Source: an uncultured Bacteroidales bacterium (GTDB lineage: Bacteria > Bacteroidota > Bacteroidia > Bacteroidales > Muribaculaceae). From it: DNA of 64,000 bases. Below are positions 7,721 through 19,962 of the stretch, one piece after another. The notes beneath the pieces are model-generated. The model had not been told where the DNA came from. It did no database searches and saw only the letters and a list, made by a program, of their open reading frames with translations. Both the position numbers and the translations under genes were made by a program. Every line of letters starts with the position of its first letter. Within the stretch, counting starts at the first letter, position 1. The stretch spans positions 20,920-84,919 of the forward strand of contig CANPDU010000011.1 in assembly GCA_947573135.1 (NCBI GenBank), read 5' to 3'.

Positions 7721-9406
7721 ATGCTAACGCCATTGAAAATCTCCATACTGCTGATCTGTTTTTTCGCTGCCAACATTGGTTGCGCATCGGAAAAAATTAC
7801 AACTGAGTCGCTTATGAAGCAGTTGGATGAAGTTATTGCAAACCGATCGGTTTTTCTTAAACAAAAAGAAGACAGGCTTAATGATTTACATGAGAAATAC
7901 AGGCAGGCGCTCGACGACAGAGAAAAGTACGATATTATGACGCATCTCTATGGCGAATATCATTCGTTTAATGCCGATTCTGCATATAATATCAGTTTGA
8001 GACAGGAAGATCTTGCCAATAAAATCAATGATAAGGTGTTGGTGGCCAATGCAAGGTTGAACAGAGCAAATATTCTTTGTGCCACCGGAATGTACCATGA
8101 AGCGCTTGAACTTATTGCAACCATTAAGCTATGTGATCTGCCTGACTACCTGCATCCGTATTATTTCCATATCAAACGCACTGTTTACGGACTTTTGGCC
8201 GATTTTGCAGCTTTCGCACCTGATAAGAAATTCTATAGTCAGCTGACAAATATGTACCGTGATTCGATAATGTCCGTCAACGATACAAATTCTTTGGCTC
8301 ATATGATCACTAAAGCCGATTATCTCAATGTCAGCGGCAAACCCGAGTCTGCGATTGACGTGCTCAATTCATTTATCTCTGAGAATGAATTGACTGAACA
8401 CGAGAAAGCCATATGCGCGTGGACTCTTTCTGAATCATATGCTAAACTCGGAAACAGAGGCAAACAAAAAGAGCAGCTGCTGATATCTTCGATATCCGAC
8501 CTCAAATCATCGGTCAGAGAATATCTCTCTTTAAGACAGTTGGCGCTATTATTATACGGAGAGGGCGATTTAAACCGTGCTTATGAATTCATGACCATAG
8601 CCGTTGACGACGCCACAAAATGTAATGCCCGTCAAAGAATAGTCGAACTTAATGATTTCTATCCCGAGATCAATGCTATTTATGTCAATAAAGTGCAGAA
8701 ACAAAAAAGCTCACTTGAACGGACAATCCTGATTATAACCGTATTGTCGTTGGTTTTGCTCGCTATGTTGCTGTATATGCGCAAACAGATGCAACGCATT
8801 GCCCGGGCTCGCAAAGAAATTGAAAAGGCTTATGACCAATTAAATGAAGTGACCGATCAGTTGAAGATTTCTAATGAGAATCTAAGTGAGGCCAACAACG
8901 CGATTGCCGAGATTTCTGAATTAAAAGAAGTTTATATAGGCAAATATATGGATCAGTGTCTCGGGTATATAGAAAAGCTTGACTCTTACCGTAAGTCGGT
9001 CGGCAAATTATTGCAGACAAATAAATTAGATGATTTGAAGAAACTTGTTAAATCGACAGCGCTAATAGATGACGAACGTAAGATATTTTACGATCAGTTC
9101 GACAAGACTTTTTTGAGCCTTTTCCCTTCGTTTGTCGAAGACTTTAACAGACTTCTTCTGCCAGAGGAAGCTATTATTCCTAAAAAAGATGGCACTCTGA
9201 CGACAGAATTACGAATCTTTGCTCTCATAAGGCTGGGTATATCAGATAGCGACAGCATTGCAAATTTTCTACGTTATTCGCTGACGACAATTTATAATTA
9301 CAGGACTAAGGTCAGGAATAAATCTTTAGGCGACCGTAATAAACTTGAGTCGGAAGTAATGAAAATAGGAAGATCAGGCGGTGGCGAAATAGCCGGCAAT
9401 AAATAG
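7721..9406 (+). CDS. TPR-containing transmembrane regulator, DUF6377-like, probable PUL 1 regulator
   Basis: About 561 residues from ATG 7721. An N-terminal signal-like hydrophobic segment (LKISILLICFFAANIGC) precedes a helical, TPR-like sensor region. One membrane helix (ILIITVLSLVLLAMLLYM) follows near residue 340, then a coiled coil and a cytoplasmic C-terminal region that ends in a helix-turn-helix-like stretch (ALIRLGISDSDSIANFLRYS, then TTIYNYRTKV). This layout matches the Bacteroidales DUF6377 family often found beside susC/susD. It lies directly upstream of PUL 1 in the same direction, so it probably senses a glycan breakdown product in the periplasm and regulates that locus. Family assignment is from memory of the architecture. 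Confidence 0.75.
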   Translation: MLTPLKISILLICFFAANIGCASEKITTESLMKQLDEVIANRSVFLKQKEDRLNDLHEKYRQALDDREKYDIMTHLYGEYHSFNADSAYNISLRQEDLANKINDKVLVANARLNRANILCATGMYHEALELIATIKLCDLPDYLHPYYFHIKRTVYGLLADFAAFAPDKKFYSQLTNMYRDSIMSVNDTNSLAHMITKADYLNVSGKPESAIDVLNSFISENELTEHEKAICAWTLSESYAKLGNRGKQKEQLLISSISDLKSSVREYLSLRQLALLLYGEGDLNRAYEFMTIAVDDATKCNARQRIVELNDFYPEINAIYVNKVQKQKSSLERTILIITVLSLVLLAMLLYMRKQMQRIARARKEIEKAYDQLNEVTDQLKISNENLSEANNAIAEISELKEVYIGKYMDQCLGYIEKLDSYRKSVGKLLQTNKLDDLKKLVKSTALIDDERKIFYDQFDKTFLSLFPSFVEDFNRLLLPEEAIIPKKDGTLTTELRIFALIRLGISDSDSIANFLRYSLTTIYNYRTKVRNKSLGDRNKLESEVMKIGRSGGGEIAGNK

Positions 9407-9576
9407 CGGCTGACTCGGATTTACACCGCTGTTTAGTGTCTAAGATCTGTATAACGGCTTGTTTTTTAGCTGAAACACTTTATAATCGCTACTTAATTTA
9501 TATGGTATTTTAAATGTAAACAACTAATAATCAGGCATACGACCATCTAAAACCACTACATTTTATTATTATAAGG

Positions 9577-9607
9577 TTGACACTCCTTATTTCTCGACAT
9601 ACCTTTG
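9577..9607 (+). promoter_or_regulatory. Promoter of PUL 1 (susC-like operon)
   Basis: TTG at 9577-9579 and TACCTTTG at 9600-9607 are separated by 20 nt. The predicted leader before the ATG at 9648 is about 35 nt. The 241-nt gap after the regulator (9407-9647) holds only this promoter; I see no terminator in it. Confidence 0.7.
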
Positions 9608-9647
9608 CAAAAGTTAATCACTTACCAAATCTAATTATCACAATCAA

Positions 9648-12638
9648 ATGACCAAAAGTAACAGTAAACTTAGATCTCTGTTTCTGATGTTATTGTCCGG
9701 AGGCGGCATATTATTTATGTCGGCTCAGCAGATTAACATAAGCGGAACAGTGACTGATCTGACAGGCGACCCCCTTATTGGGGTGAGCGTGACTGTGCCG
9801 GGCGCTAAAGTCGGCACTGCGACTGACATTGACGGTAAATACAACCTCCAGGCCGATGCTAAGGGCAAATTAAAATTTACTTATGTCGGCTATGAGTCTG
9901 TCGAAACAGACATCAAAGGACGCACAATCATCGATGTCGAAATGAAAGAAAATGCCGAATTGTTGAACGAAGTTGTCGTAATCGGTTATGGAACGATGGA
10001 CAAAAAAGAACTTACTTCGGCGATATCACATGTCGGTGAAAAAGACTTTCTGACCGTCAGTTCGCTCGATCCTTCAATGATGATCCAGGGTAAGGTGCCG
10101 GGTGTGTCTATTACTAACACAGGCGCCGGTGACCCGAACAATCAGGCGAGCATACAGATACGTGGCGTCTCGTCGCGTTCGGCAGGACTCGGACCGCTGA
10201 TTGTGATTGACGGTGTGCCTGGCGGCAATCTTACCAATATCAATCAGAACGATATCGCATCCTTTGACATTCTGAAAGACGGTGCGGCTTCCGCTATCTA
10301 TGGCACACGCGGTTCCAACGGTGTGATTCTCGTTACGACAAAGAAAGGAAGCAAAGACGGCACTACTCATACGTCATATTCAGGCACATTCGCTTGGGAT
10401 AAAATTAAGAAAGAACTTGATATGATGAGTGCGCAGGATTACCGTGAGGTGCGGCTCGGATGGGGTGACCGCGGTGTTAATCTTGGCGGAAATCTTGACT
10501 GGCTGGATGCGGTGTCGCGCACCGGCTTTACGATGCAGCATACACTTACTGTCAGCGGTGGCAACGAGCGCAGCAATTACCGCGTTAGTGCCGATTATCG
10601 CGATGCAAACGGCATCGACCTTCGGTCAAACCGTGAGGAATATGGCGCGCGTGCGTCTGTGATGCATACAACCAAAGGCGGATTGTTCACAATCAGCATG
10701 AATGTTGCCCCCCGTATTATCTATCGTGATAATGCCGACTGGAGTGTGTTCAAGGACGCTTTGGAAGCAAATCCCACAACCCCGCTGATGAACCCTGAAA
10801 ATCAGAGCCAGTACTATAATTTCTATGGTCAGGTTGCCGGCAGTAATCCCGTCGAGCGCCAGAAACTCGAAAAAGATCACGCCGATACAAAGCTTCTCGA
10901 CTGGGACGGAACGATAAAACTGAACCTTCTTCCTTTACTCGCTCCCGGAGGAGACAGCAGACACAATCTTTCGACTCAGATTATGTTTGCCGACCATCAG
11001 TACAGCAACAATAATTCTTGGTTCCGACCTTCGATAAGCACGGAGTGTGTCAACAATGGTCACGAAGGCGAAGCCAGCCGCAGCTATTCGAAAGACCGTC
11101 AGTATATACTTGAATGGCTGACTAACTACAGTGCGCGTTTTGCCGAAAAACATAATCTGAAAGCCATGGTCGGTTACTCCTACCAGTATTCTCAATACTC
11201 CGGCTTCAGCGCTTCTAACAAAGATTTTCCCAACGATGGTCTGGGCGCTGATAATATCGGTTCGGGCGAATGGGCGAAAGAAGAGGGCGAAGTGATGATG
11301 AGCAGCTATAAGAATGATGCCAAGCTCATCTCTTTCTTCGGTCGTGTCAGCTATGATTATGACGGGAAATATCTGTTCACGGCTTCTCTGCGTCATGAAG
11401 GTTCGTCAAAATTCGGTAAAAACCACAAATGGGGTAATTTCCCCGCCGTTTCTGCAGGTTGGCGTATATCTCAGGAAGAGTTTATGAAAGAGATATCGTG
11501 GATCAACGACCTTAAAATCCGTGCCGACTATGGCGAGACCGGCAACCAGGACTTCGGCAGCTATCTGTCGATCAACACAATGGGCGGCTTCGGCTACTAT
11601 TATTACAATGGTAAGTATTTCCAGGTTTGGGGCCCCGGCAAAAATGTCAATCCCGATCTTAGATGGGAAAAAGGTAAAAACTGGAATGTCGGACTCGACT
11701 TCTCTGTCCTGAACAATCGCATCTACGGTTCGCTTAACTATTTCAACCGCCGCCAGCAGGATCTTCTTGGTAACTACAAAGTGCCCGTTCCCCCGAACAT
11801 TCATGACGAGACTTTTGTCAACGTCGGCACAATGAAGAATACCGGCTTTGAGTTCGACCTCAGTTTCAATGCTGTGGATACAAAAGATTTCTCCTATAAT
11901 TTCAATGTTATCGGCACTGCCATGAGCAACAAGTTTGTCGACTTCAGCAACTCGGAGTATGTCGGACAGGACTACTACAACGTCTGCGGCACCGGCGACC
12001 CATATCCTTACTATAATCTTCAGCGCATTGAGAAAGGTAAGTCTCTTGGCAATTTCTATATGTGGCGTTATGCAGGCGTGTCATCGGCGGGCGAATGGCT
12101 TGTTTACGACAAGGACGGAGACATAATCCGTGCTTCGCAGGCTACCGATGAAGACCGTCAGATCGTTGGAAACGGCATGCCGAAATTCACTATGTCGACA
12201 AGCCATAATTTCCGTTACCGCAACTTCGATTTGTCGTTGTTCTTCAGAGGTGCCTTCGGTTTCGATATCTTCAATATCCACGACTTCTATTACGGCACAC
12301 GCAACTTCACCGGCAATGTGCTAAAGAAGGCCTACGGCAAGAACTTCGACATCTCGCCAAACACCACAACCGTTGTCACCGACTATTTCCTCGAAAAGGG
12401 CGACTATTTAAAGCTCGACATGATAACGCTCGGCTATACTCTCAATCTTCCCGGTTGTAGGTTCCTTGATCGTGTAAGGGTTTATGGCACAGTTAAGAAT
12501 GTGTTTACCATCACTCGCTTCAGCGGTATAGATCCATCAAATTATCAGGTCAACGGACTCGAGCCTGGCGCACAGGGTTCACGGACTTATTATCCGTCTA
12601 CACGACAGTTCATTGCAGGCCTGCAGATTGATTTCTAA
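9648..12638 (+). CDS. SusC-like TonB-dependent outer-membrane transporter (PUL 1)
   Basis: A 996-residue protein. A signal peptide is followed by a CarboxypepD-regulatory-like beta-sandwich (about 29-105, ISGTVTDLTGDPLIGV ...). Then comes the TonB-box-like NEVVVIGYGT and a plug domain with IRGVSSRSAG and YGTRGSNGVILVTTKKG, and a long beta-barrel ending in an aromatic C-terminus (QIDF). SusC proteins import oligosaccharides across the outer membrane using the TonB/ExbBD system and pair with a SusD lid. The matching SusD-like gene starts 21 nt downstream. Transcription probably starts at 9577-9607. The sugar specificity cannot be read from this gene alone. Confidence 0.97.
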   Translation: MTKSNSKLRSLFLMLLSGGGILFMSAQQINISGTVTDLTGDPLIGVSVTVPGAKVGTATDIDGKYNLQADAKGKLKFTYVGYESVETDIKGRTIIDVEMKENAELLNEVVVIGYGTMDKKELTSAISHVGEKDFLTVSSLDPSMMIQGKVPGVSITNTGAGDPNNQASIQIRGVSSRSAGLGPLIVIDGVPGGNLTNINQNDIASFDILKDGAASAIYGTRGSNGVILVTTKKGSKDGTTHTSYSGTFAWDKIKKELDMMSAQDYREVRLGWGDRGVNLGGNLDWLDAVSRTGFTMQHTLTVSGGNERSNYRVSADYRDANGIDLRSNREEYGARASVMHTTKGGLFTISMNVAPRIIYRDNADWSVFKDALEANPTTPLMNPENQSQYYNFYGQVAGSNPVERQKLEKDHADTKLLDWDGTIKLNLLPLLAPGGDSRHNLSTQIMFADHQYSNNNSWFRPSISTECVNNGHEGEASRSYSKDRQYILEWLTNYSARFAEKHNLKAMVGYSYQYSQYSGFSASNKDFPNDGLGADNIGSGEWAKEEGEVMMSSYKNDAKLISFFGRVSYDYDGKYLFTASLRHEGSSKFGKNHKWGNFPAVSAGWRISQEEFMKEISWINDLKIRADYGETGNQDFGSYLSINTMGGFGYYYYNGKYFQVWGPGKNVNPDLRWEKGKNWNVGLDFSVLNNRIYGSLNYFNRRQQDLLGNYKVPVPPNIHDETFVNVGTMKNTGFEFDLSFNAVDTKDFSYNFNVIGTAMSNKFVDFSNSEYVGQDYYNVCGTGDPYPYYNLQRIEKGKSLGNFYMWRYAGVSSAGEWLVYDKDGDIIRASQATDEDRQIVGNGMPKFTMSTSHNFRYRNFDLSLFFRGAFGFDIFNIHDFYYGTRNFTGNVLKKAYGKNFDISPNTTTVVTDYFLEKGDYLKLDMITLGYTLNLPGCRFLDRVRVYGTVKNVFTITRFSGIDPSNYQVNGLEPGAQGSRTYYPSTRQFIAGLQIDF

Positions 12639-12658
12639 TAACCATTAAAACTCGGAAA

Positions 12659-14389
12659 ATGAAATTCATAGACAAAATAACGGCTGTCGCGTTGTCGGTA
12701 ATGACTTTGGGCAGCTGCACCGACCTGAATGAAACACTTTATGATCAGGTAGGTTCGGAAAACTACTATAATACGAAAATGGACGTGATCCGTGCTACAT
12801 TCCGACCATTCGAGCACGCCTTCTGGAGCATCGGTAGCCGTCATGTCCTCAACGAACTGACTGCCGATCAGCTCATCACGCCGACACGCGACGGATGGTG
12901 GTATGACGGCGGTAAATGGGAGCGCCTGCATTACCATACATGGACTGTCGACGATCTCGGAGAGGCGCAGACCGAATGGAACGGTTGCTTTCAGGGCATT
13001 ATGCAGTGTAATCTCGTCATCGAGGATCTGAGCCGTTTCACTCCCGAACGTTTCGGCTTCACTCAGCCCGAGTTCGATAATCTGAAAGCGCAGTGCCGCA
13101 CATTGCGCGCTTGGTTCTATATCCGCTTGCTTGATGCGTTCCGCAACGTGCCTTTGGTAACGACTTATAGTGACAAGCCGCAGACTCCTCAGGTAGAGCC
13201 AGCCAAAGTATTTAACTTTATCGAAAGCGAACTCAACGAATGTAAGGATCTCCTTATCAAGAAAACCGGTCTTGGCACCAATGCTCCCATCCAGGGACAG
13301 TGGACGCAGGCTGCCGCTGCTTCATTGCTCGTCCGTCTTTATCTCAACGCTGAAGTATATATCGGTGAACCGCGTTACACAGAATGTGCCGAAGTCGCCG
13401 AAGCGATCATTCGCGGTGACTATGGCGATTATGAGATTGCTGACCGGTGGGATGCGGCTTTCGACTGGGACAATGACAAATGCGATGAGGTGATATTCGG
13501 TTTCCCCGCCTCAAAAGGCTATACTCACTGGCATTATCATGACGACATGTATGCCTGGACTGTCCCCGCAAAGGCTGCCGTTTTCTTTGACGACACAAAG
13601 TCCGGAGTCGGTCATAACACAAAATATGCGGCGTCCCCGAGCTATGATCTGAACGGTCAGCTCTATGACTTCGAACTCGGCATGCCCATACAGAATTTCC
13701 GAAAATATCCCGGCGACGAACGCATGAAGTTCTACCGTAATCTTGGCGACTGCAGACGCGAAGGATTGTTCCTCTTCGGTTATCTTGAATATGCCGACAG
13801 CGAGACCGGTCAGACAAAAAAACTTCGTGCGCCTGAGCAGCCATACGATCTTTATCTCCGCGACGCCGTAGGTAATTTCCAGGGCATGGCTCCTGACAAA
13901 TGGCCCTCTGACAAGACAAGTAAACTCAGCAGCGGTGACCATAACTCGGGATGGCATTTCGTGAAGTATCCGTTCTATTCTGACAACGAAGCGAATCAGC
14001 TCGAAAGCGACTACACCGAAATCCGCTTGCCTGAAATCATCTATTCGCTCGCCGAATGCAAGATGCGCGCCGGAGACCGTTCGGAAGCCGCAAAACTCCT
14101 GAACTCTGTACGTCGGCGCAATTATCCGGCAGAAAACTACGACGATGTGCTTTATTCTCCCGAAGGTAACGTGCGCTTCGACGAAAACGAAATGCTCGCA
14201 GAATGGGGACGAGAGTTCTTTGCTGAGAGCCGCAGGCGCATCGACCTGATCCGTTTCGGAAAATTCAACACCGGCAAATGGTGGGACAAAACTCCCGATC
14301 CTGACAATCATACGGCAATTTTCCCCATCACACGCACTATCCTAAACTCCAATTCAATTCTCGTTCAGAACCCGGGATACAGCAGATAA
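12659..14389 (+). CDS. SusD/RagB-like surface glycan-binding lipoprotein (PUL 1)
   Basis: A 576-residue lipoprotein. The N-terminus (VALSVMTLGSCTDLNE) ends in a lipobox with Cys about 20. The rest is the SusD fold: TPR-like helices with AQCRTLRAWFYIRLLDAFRNVP, a variable binding region, and the conserved end RLPEIIYSLAECKMRAGD ... GREFFAESRRRIDLIRFGKF. It acts as the lid of the SusC transporter and captures the glycan at the cell surface. It lies between the susC-like gene and the SusE/F-like gene in one operon with short spacers. Confidence 0.97.
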   Translation: MKFIDKITAVALSVMTLGSCTDLNETLYDQVGSENYYNTKMDVIRATFRPFEHAFWSIGSRHVLNELTADQLITPTRDGWWYDGGKWERLHYHTWTVDDLGEAQTEWNGCFQGIMQCNLVIEDLSRFTPERFGFTQPEFDNLKAQCRTLRAWFYIRLLDAFRNVPLVTTYSDKPQTPQVEPAKVFNFIESELNECKDLLIKKTGLGTNAPIQGQWTQAAAASLLVRLYLNAEVYIGEPRYTECAEVAEAIIRGDYGDYEIADRWDAAFDWDNDKCDEVIFGFPASKGYTHWHYHDDMYAWTVPAKAAVFFDDTKSGVGHNTKYAASPSYDLNGQLYDFELGMPIQNFRKYPGDERMKFYRNLGDCRREGLFLFGYLEYADSETGQTKKLRAPEQPYDLYLRDAVGNFQGMAPDKWPSDKTSKLSSGDHNSGWHFVKYPFYSDNEANQLESDYTEIRLPEIIYSLAECKMRAGDRSEAAKLLNSVRRRNYPAENYDDVLYSPEGNVRFDENEMLAEWGREFFAESRRRIDLIRFGKFNTGKWWDKTPDPDNHTAIFPITRTILNSNSILVQNPGYSR

Positions 14390-14408
14390 CGATAAATAAA
14401 ACACAGTC

Positions 14409-16256
14409 ATGAAATTTAAAAATATATTCACGATATTTTCCGCCCTGTGCGCGTCGCTGCTGCTGACGTGTTGCGAAGGCGAGAAAGATCTCATCATCAT
14501 CGAAGGCAATCTGCCGATAAAGACATCAACACTTTTCCTTGTCGGTGATGCTACACCCAACGGCTGGAGCATCGACAACCCGACTCCAATGACTGCTTCC
14601 GACGACGATCCGCTCGTTTTCTCTTGGGAAGGCCAGTTAAACCCCGGCGAAATGAAGCTCTGTCTCACCAAAGGAAGTTGGGACGCGCCGTTTATTCGCC
14701 CGCTTGTCGCAGGCGACAAGATTGGACGTGACGGTATTGCCGATGCTTTGTTCGACATGCATGCCGGTGATCCTGACAACAAATGGAAAGTAGCCGACAA
14801 AGGCATCTACAGCCTGACATTCGATCTGCGTAACTGGATTATGAGCGCTAAGTTTGTCCGCGAAGCTGATGCGCCGGAGATCATACCTGTTCAGACCGAG
14901 AACTTGTATATCGTCGGCAGTGCTACTCCTAACGGATGGAATATCGACGAACCTACGGCTCTTGAAAAGAAATCTGACTATATCTTCGTCTATGAAGGCC
15001 CGCTCGACGCAGGTGAGATGAAAGCCTGCACGACAACCGGCAGCTGGGATGTCGAATTTGTCCGTCCCTCTTACGACGGCTGCAAGATCAACAGTTCCGG
15101 CGCAGAAGCCGCAGATTTTGTCTTTACAGCTGCTCCTGATTACAAGTGGGTGGTAGACGAACCGGGCATATATCGTCTCACATTCGATCTTGAACACTTC
15201 ACTATAGCTGCCGAATATACCGGATCATTCACGCCGACGCCTAAACTCTATATGATAGGCGAGGCGACCGAAGGCGGATGGAGCTGGGATGACGCTATAG
15301 TCATTGAAGCCTCTGAAGGTAATGACGGACTGTTCGTATGGGAAGGCGAACTCGGCCGCGGTTCGTTGAAAGCAAGCAGCGTCAAGGATTTCGAAGCTGC
15401 CTTCTACCGTCCGGCGGTCGCTGACTGTGAGATTTCTTCTGAAGGCGTAGCTTCTCATGAGATGGTTCTCACTGAGGGACCCGATGACAAGTGGCTCGTT
15501 ACGACTGCCGGCAGATATCGTCTGACATTCAACACTACCGATATGACATTCGACGCCGTGTACAAGGGCGAGTCTGTGGATTTTCCTGTTCTATATATGA
15601 TCGGTGATGCCACTGCCGGAGGATGGAGCCTCGACGACGCTACTCCCGTGACAACTGATACGGAGAATTTCTATCAGTGGGAGGGCATCCTTAATGTAGG
15701 AGCAATGAAGGCATGTTTCACTCGTGATTTCTCTGCACCGTTCTATCGCCCGGCTGACTCGGGATGTGAGATCTCCGAAACCGGGGCAAGCTCTGACGCA
15801 ATGGTTTTTACGACTGATCCTGACGATAAATGGACTGTGACAAAAGCAGGTAAATATCGTCTGACATTCGATATGTCGGCCATGAAATTCTCGGCTCAGT
15901 ATCTCGAGAGCGCTGTCATTGTGCCGCGTCTTTATATGATTGGCGAGGCTACTGCCGGAGGTTGGAGTCTTGATGACGCCACTGAGTATAATCATGTCGA
16001 AGGAACTGAAGGCACATATACATGGACCGGTGAACTCAAGACCGGAACGTTCAAGGCTTGTACGGTTAAAGATTTCAATGCTCCGTTCTACCGTCCTTCT
16101 GACAATAACTGCGAAATTTCTGAAAACGGTGTATCGAAGCCTGACGTGGTTTACACAACAGGACCGGATGATCAGTGGAAAGTGGTTAAAGCCGGCAAAT
16201 ACACTATCACTATTGATATCGTGGCTATGACGATATCGGCTAAATTTATCAACTGA
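14409..16256 (+). CDS. SusE/SusF-like lipoprotein with five tandem glycan-binding modules
   Basis: A 615-residue lipoprotein (lipobox LLLTCCEG, Cys21 or 22). It consists of five homologous modules of about 110 residues, starting near residues 40, 164, 278, 393 and 505. Each opens with an LYMIGEAT-GGWS-like motif and closes with KAGKYRLTFD-like strands. Known SusE and SusF carry two and three starch-binding modules, so five is long. Each module keeps a Trp in the GGW or NGW motif and a YRP or VRP segment that could face the sugar. It should hold alpha-glucan at the outer surface next to SusC/SusD. Modules 3-5 are closest to each other, suggesting recent duplication. Confidence 0.88.
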   Translation: MKFKNIFTIFSALCASLLLTCCEGEKDLIIIEGNLPIKTSTLFLVGDATPNGWSIDNPTPMTASDDDPLVFSWEGQLNPGEMKLCLTKGSWDAPFIRPLVAGDKIGRDGIADALFDMHAGDPDNKWKVADKGIYSLTFDLRNWIMSAKFVREADAPEIIPVQTENLYIVGSATPNGWNIDEPTALEKKSDYIFVYEGPLDAGEMKACTTTGSWDVEFVRPSYDGCKINSSGAEAADFVFTAAPDYKWVVDEPGIYRLTFDLEHFTIAAEYTGSFTPTPKLYMIGEATEGGWSWDDAIVIEASEGNDGLFVWEGELGRGSLKASSVKDFEAAFYRPAVADCEISSEGVASHEMVLTEGPDDKWLVTTAGRYRLTFNTTDMTFDAVYKGESVDFPVLYMIGDATAGGWSLDDATPVTTDTENFYQWEGILNVGAMKACFTRDFSAPFYRPADSGCEISETGASSDAMVFTTDPDDKWTVTKAGKYRLTFDMSAMKFSAQYLESAVIVPRLYMIGEATAGGWSLDDATEYNHVEGTEGTYTWTGELKTGTFKACTVKDFNAPFYRPSDNNCEISENGVSKPDVVYTTGPDDQWKVVKAGKYTITIDIVAMTISAKFIN

Positions 16257-16284
16257 TTGATTTAATTGTCTTTAATTTCTGAAT

Positions 16285-17703
16285 ATGAAAAAAATGAATA
16301 TAATGGCTCTGGCACTCGCATCGGCAGTGTTTTCAAGCTGTGCTGACGATATCGAAATGCGCCGTCCACCGGTATATGAGTTGCCTGATCTTCCTGTTAT
16401 CGAGGGCATACACTCTTTCAAAGCGCCGCTTTACTGGAGCATATATGAATACTGCTACACTCAGGAACAGAGCGGTGTGAGCAACTCTGATATGGACTTC
16501 ACTCCCGCACAGTGGGATGAAGTGATCGACTGGGTTGCACGTGAGCTGAAACCCTACGGATATGATATGGTCTGCACAGACGGTTTTATTCCTATGAATG
16601 CAAAGGACAAATCCGGCTACATGACCCATTACGGTTCTATGGCACTGAAGGATCTTGTCGCAAAATGCAAGGAAAAGGGTCTGAAAGTCGGTGTCTATGA
16701 CAATCCTTTGTGGATTCATGGACCCGGTGAAACCAAAATAGAAGGCACTGACTACACTTTCGACAATCTGTATTATAACAATAAGACCGAGATCATGAAC
16801 CCGACGGCTGAAAACAAGTGGTTCAACTGGGCCGTGGCTGAGAATCCGGGAACCCGTGAATATATCGACGGCTTCTTCAAGCATTACGCTGACCTTGGCA
16901 TTGATTATATACGCATGGACTTCCTGTCTTGGTATGAGGATGGCAAAGATCGCAATATCGGTATTGTCGGCCATGGTTATGGCCATGACAGCTATGCGCG
17001 CGCGCTCAGTTACATCGCCGAATCAGCTCAGAAATATGGTATTTTTACCTCTCTTGTGATGCCTCATCTCTACAACGACGCTGAGGTTGAGGCCCGCTAT
17101 GGCAACATGGTCAGAATTGTGGCGGACACTGCCGGCGGCGGATGGTGGCACTGCTCTGACTGCGACCGCGGGAAATCGTATACTAACTGGCCCAACTGTA
17201 TGAATATGTTTGACGGGTTTACATATTGGTCTCACATTTCAGGACGCGAAAAAGTCATACTTGACGGAGACTTCATCCGCCTTAACACTTTCGCTTCCGA
17301 TGCCGAGCGTGAGTCTGTCGTTTCGCTGCAGCTGATGGCAGGAGGTCCGGTGACGGTGTCTGACCGTCCGTCGACAATTGGCAACAATGTTAAGTTCTAC
17401 ACCAACTCTGAGTTGCTGGCTCTCAATGCTGACCGTTTCGTCGGCCATCCTCTCAGCGACAAACTTAACGATCGTGACAACATGATCTGGCACGGTACTA
17501 TGACTGACGGCAGCCATGTGATCGGTCTGTTCAACCGCGACAACACTGCGGCCACTCTGTCGGTCGATCTGGCCGAACTCGGCATCAGCGGTGAATGGAA
17601 TATGCGTGATCTATGGCGCCATGCCGACGAAGGTAAGGCTCCGGCCACAATCTCGGCCACATTGCCGGCTCACGGATGTAAGATTATCAAGCTCTCTAAA
17701 TAA
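16285..17703 (+). CDS. GH27-like (clan GH-D) glycoside hydrolase lipoprotein
   Basis: A 472-residue protein with lipobox VFSSC (Cys19). A (beta/alpha)8 barrel (about 45-390) shows the clan GH-D order: GYDMVCTDGF, a KCKEKGLKVGVYDNP strand, the likely nucleophile Asp212 in DYIRMDFL, and the likely acid/base Asp281 in RIVADTAGGGWW. MAGGPVTVSDRP follows, which resembles the family's late barrel strand. A C-terminal beta-sandwich (about 400-472) is typical of alpha-galactosidases and relatives. GH27 also includes isomalto-dextranase, and beside an alpha-glucosidase an alpha-glucan activity is at least as likely as alpha-galactosidase. The exact family and substrate are uncertain. It lies in the PUL 1 operon. 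Confidence 0.75.
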   Translation: MKKMNIMALALASAVFSSCADDIEMRRPPVYELPDLPVIEGIHSFKAPLYWSIYEYCYTQEQSGVSNSDMDFTPAQWDEVIDWVARELKPYGYDMVCTDGFIPMNAKDKSGYMTHYGSMALKDLVAKCKEKGLKVGVYDNPLWIHGPGETKIEGTDYTFDNLYYNNKTEIMNPTAENKWFNWAVAENPGTREYIDGFFKHYADLGIDYIRMDFLSWYEDGKDRNIGIVGHGYGHDSYARALSYIAESAQKYGIFTSLVMPHLYNDAEVEARYGNMVRIVADTAGGGWWHCSDCDRGKSYTNWPNCMNMFDGFTYWSHISGREKVILDGDFIRLNTFASDAERESVVSLQLMAGGPVTVSDRPSTIGNNVKFYTNSELLALNADRFVGHPLSDKLNDRDNMIWHGTMTDGSHVIGLFNRDNTAATLSVDLAELGISGEWNMRDLWRHADEGKAPATISATLPAHGCKIIKLSK

Positions 17704-17706
17704 TAA

Positions 17707-19845
<2,139 letters not shown>

Positions 19846-19900
19846 ATTCTATTGTCGGCTCAGGATGGTGATCATCCGATAACAGCTGATCGATAACAGG

Positions 19901-19938
19901 TGTCTGCGGTCCTGTCTCAGGGCCGCAGACATTTTTTT
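19901..19938 (+). terminator. Rho-independent terminator of PUL 1
   Basis: Arms GTCTGCGG (19902-19909) and CCGCAGAC (19923-19930) form the stem, extendable by further pairs, and a run of seven T follows at 19932-19938. It lies 56 nt after the GH97 stop. Confidence 0.85.
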
Positions 19939-19962
19939 ATTACAGAGAGACAGATATAACGA

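Noticed and set aside
13511..14311. Open frame of 266 codons antisense to the PUL 1 susD-like gene
   Set aside because: Shadow of a clear SusD gene; no signal peptide, domain or promoter.
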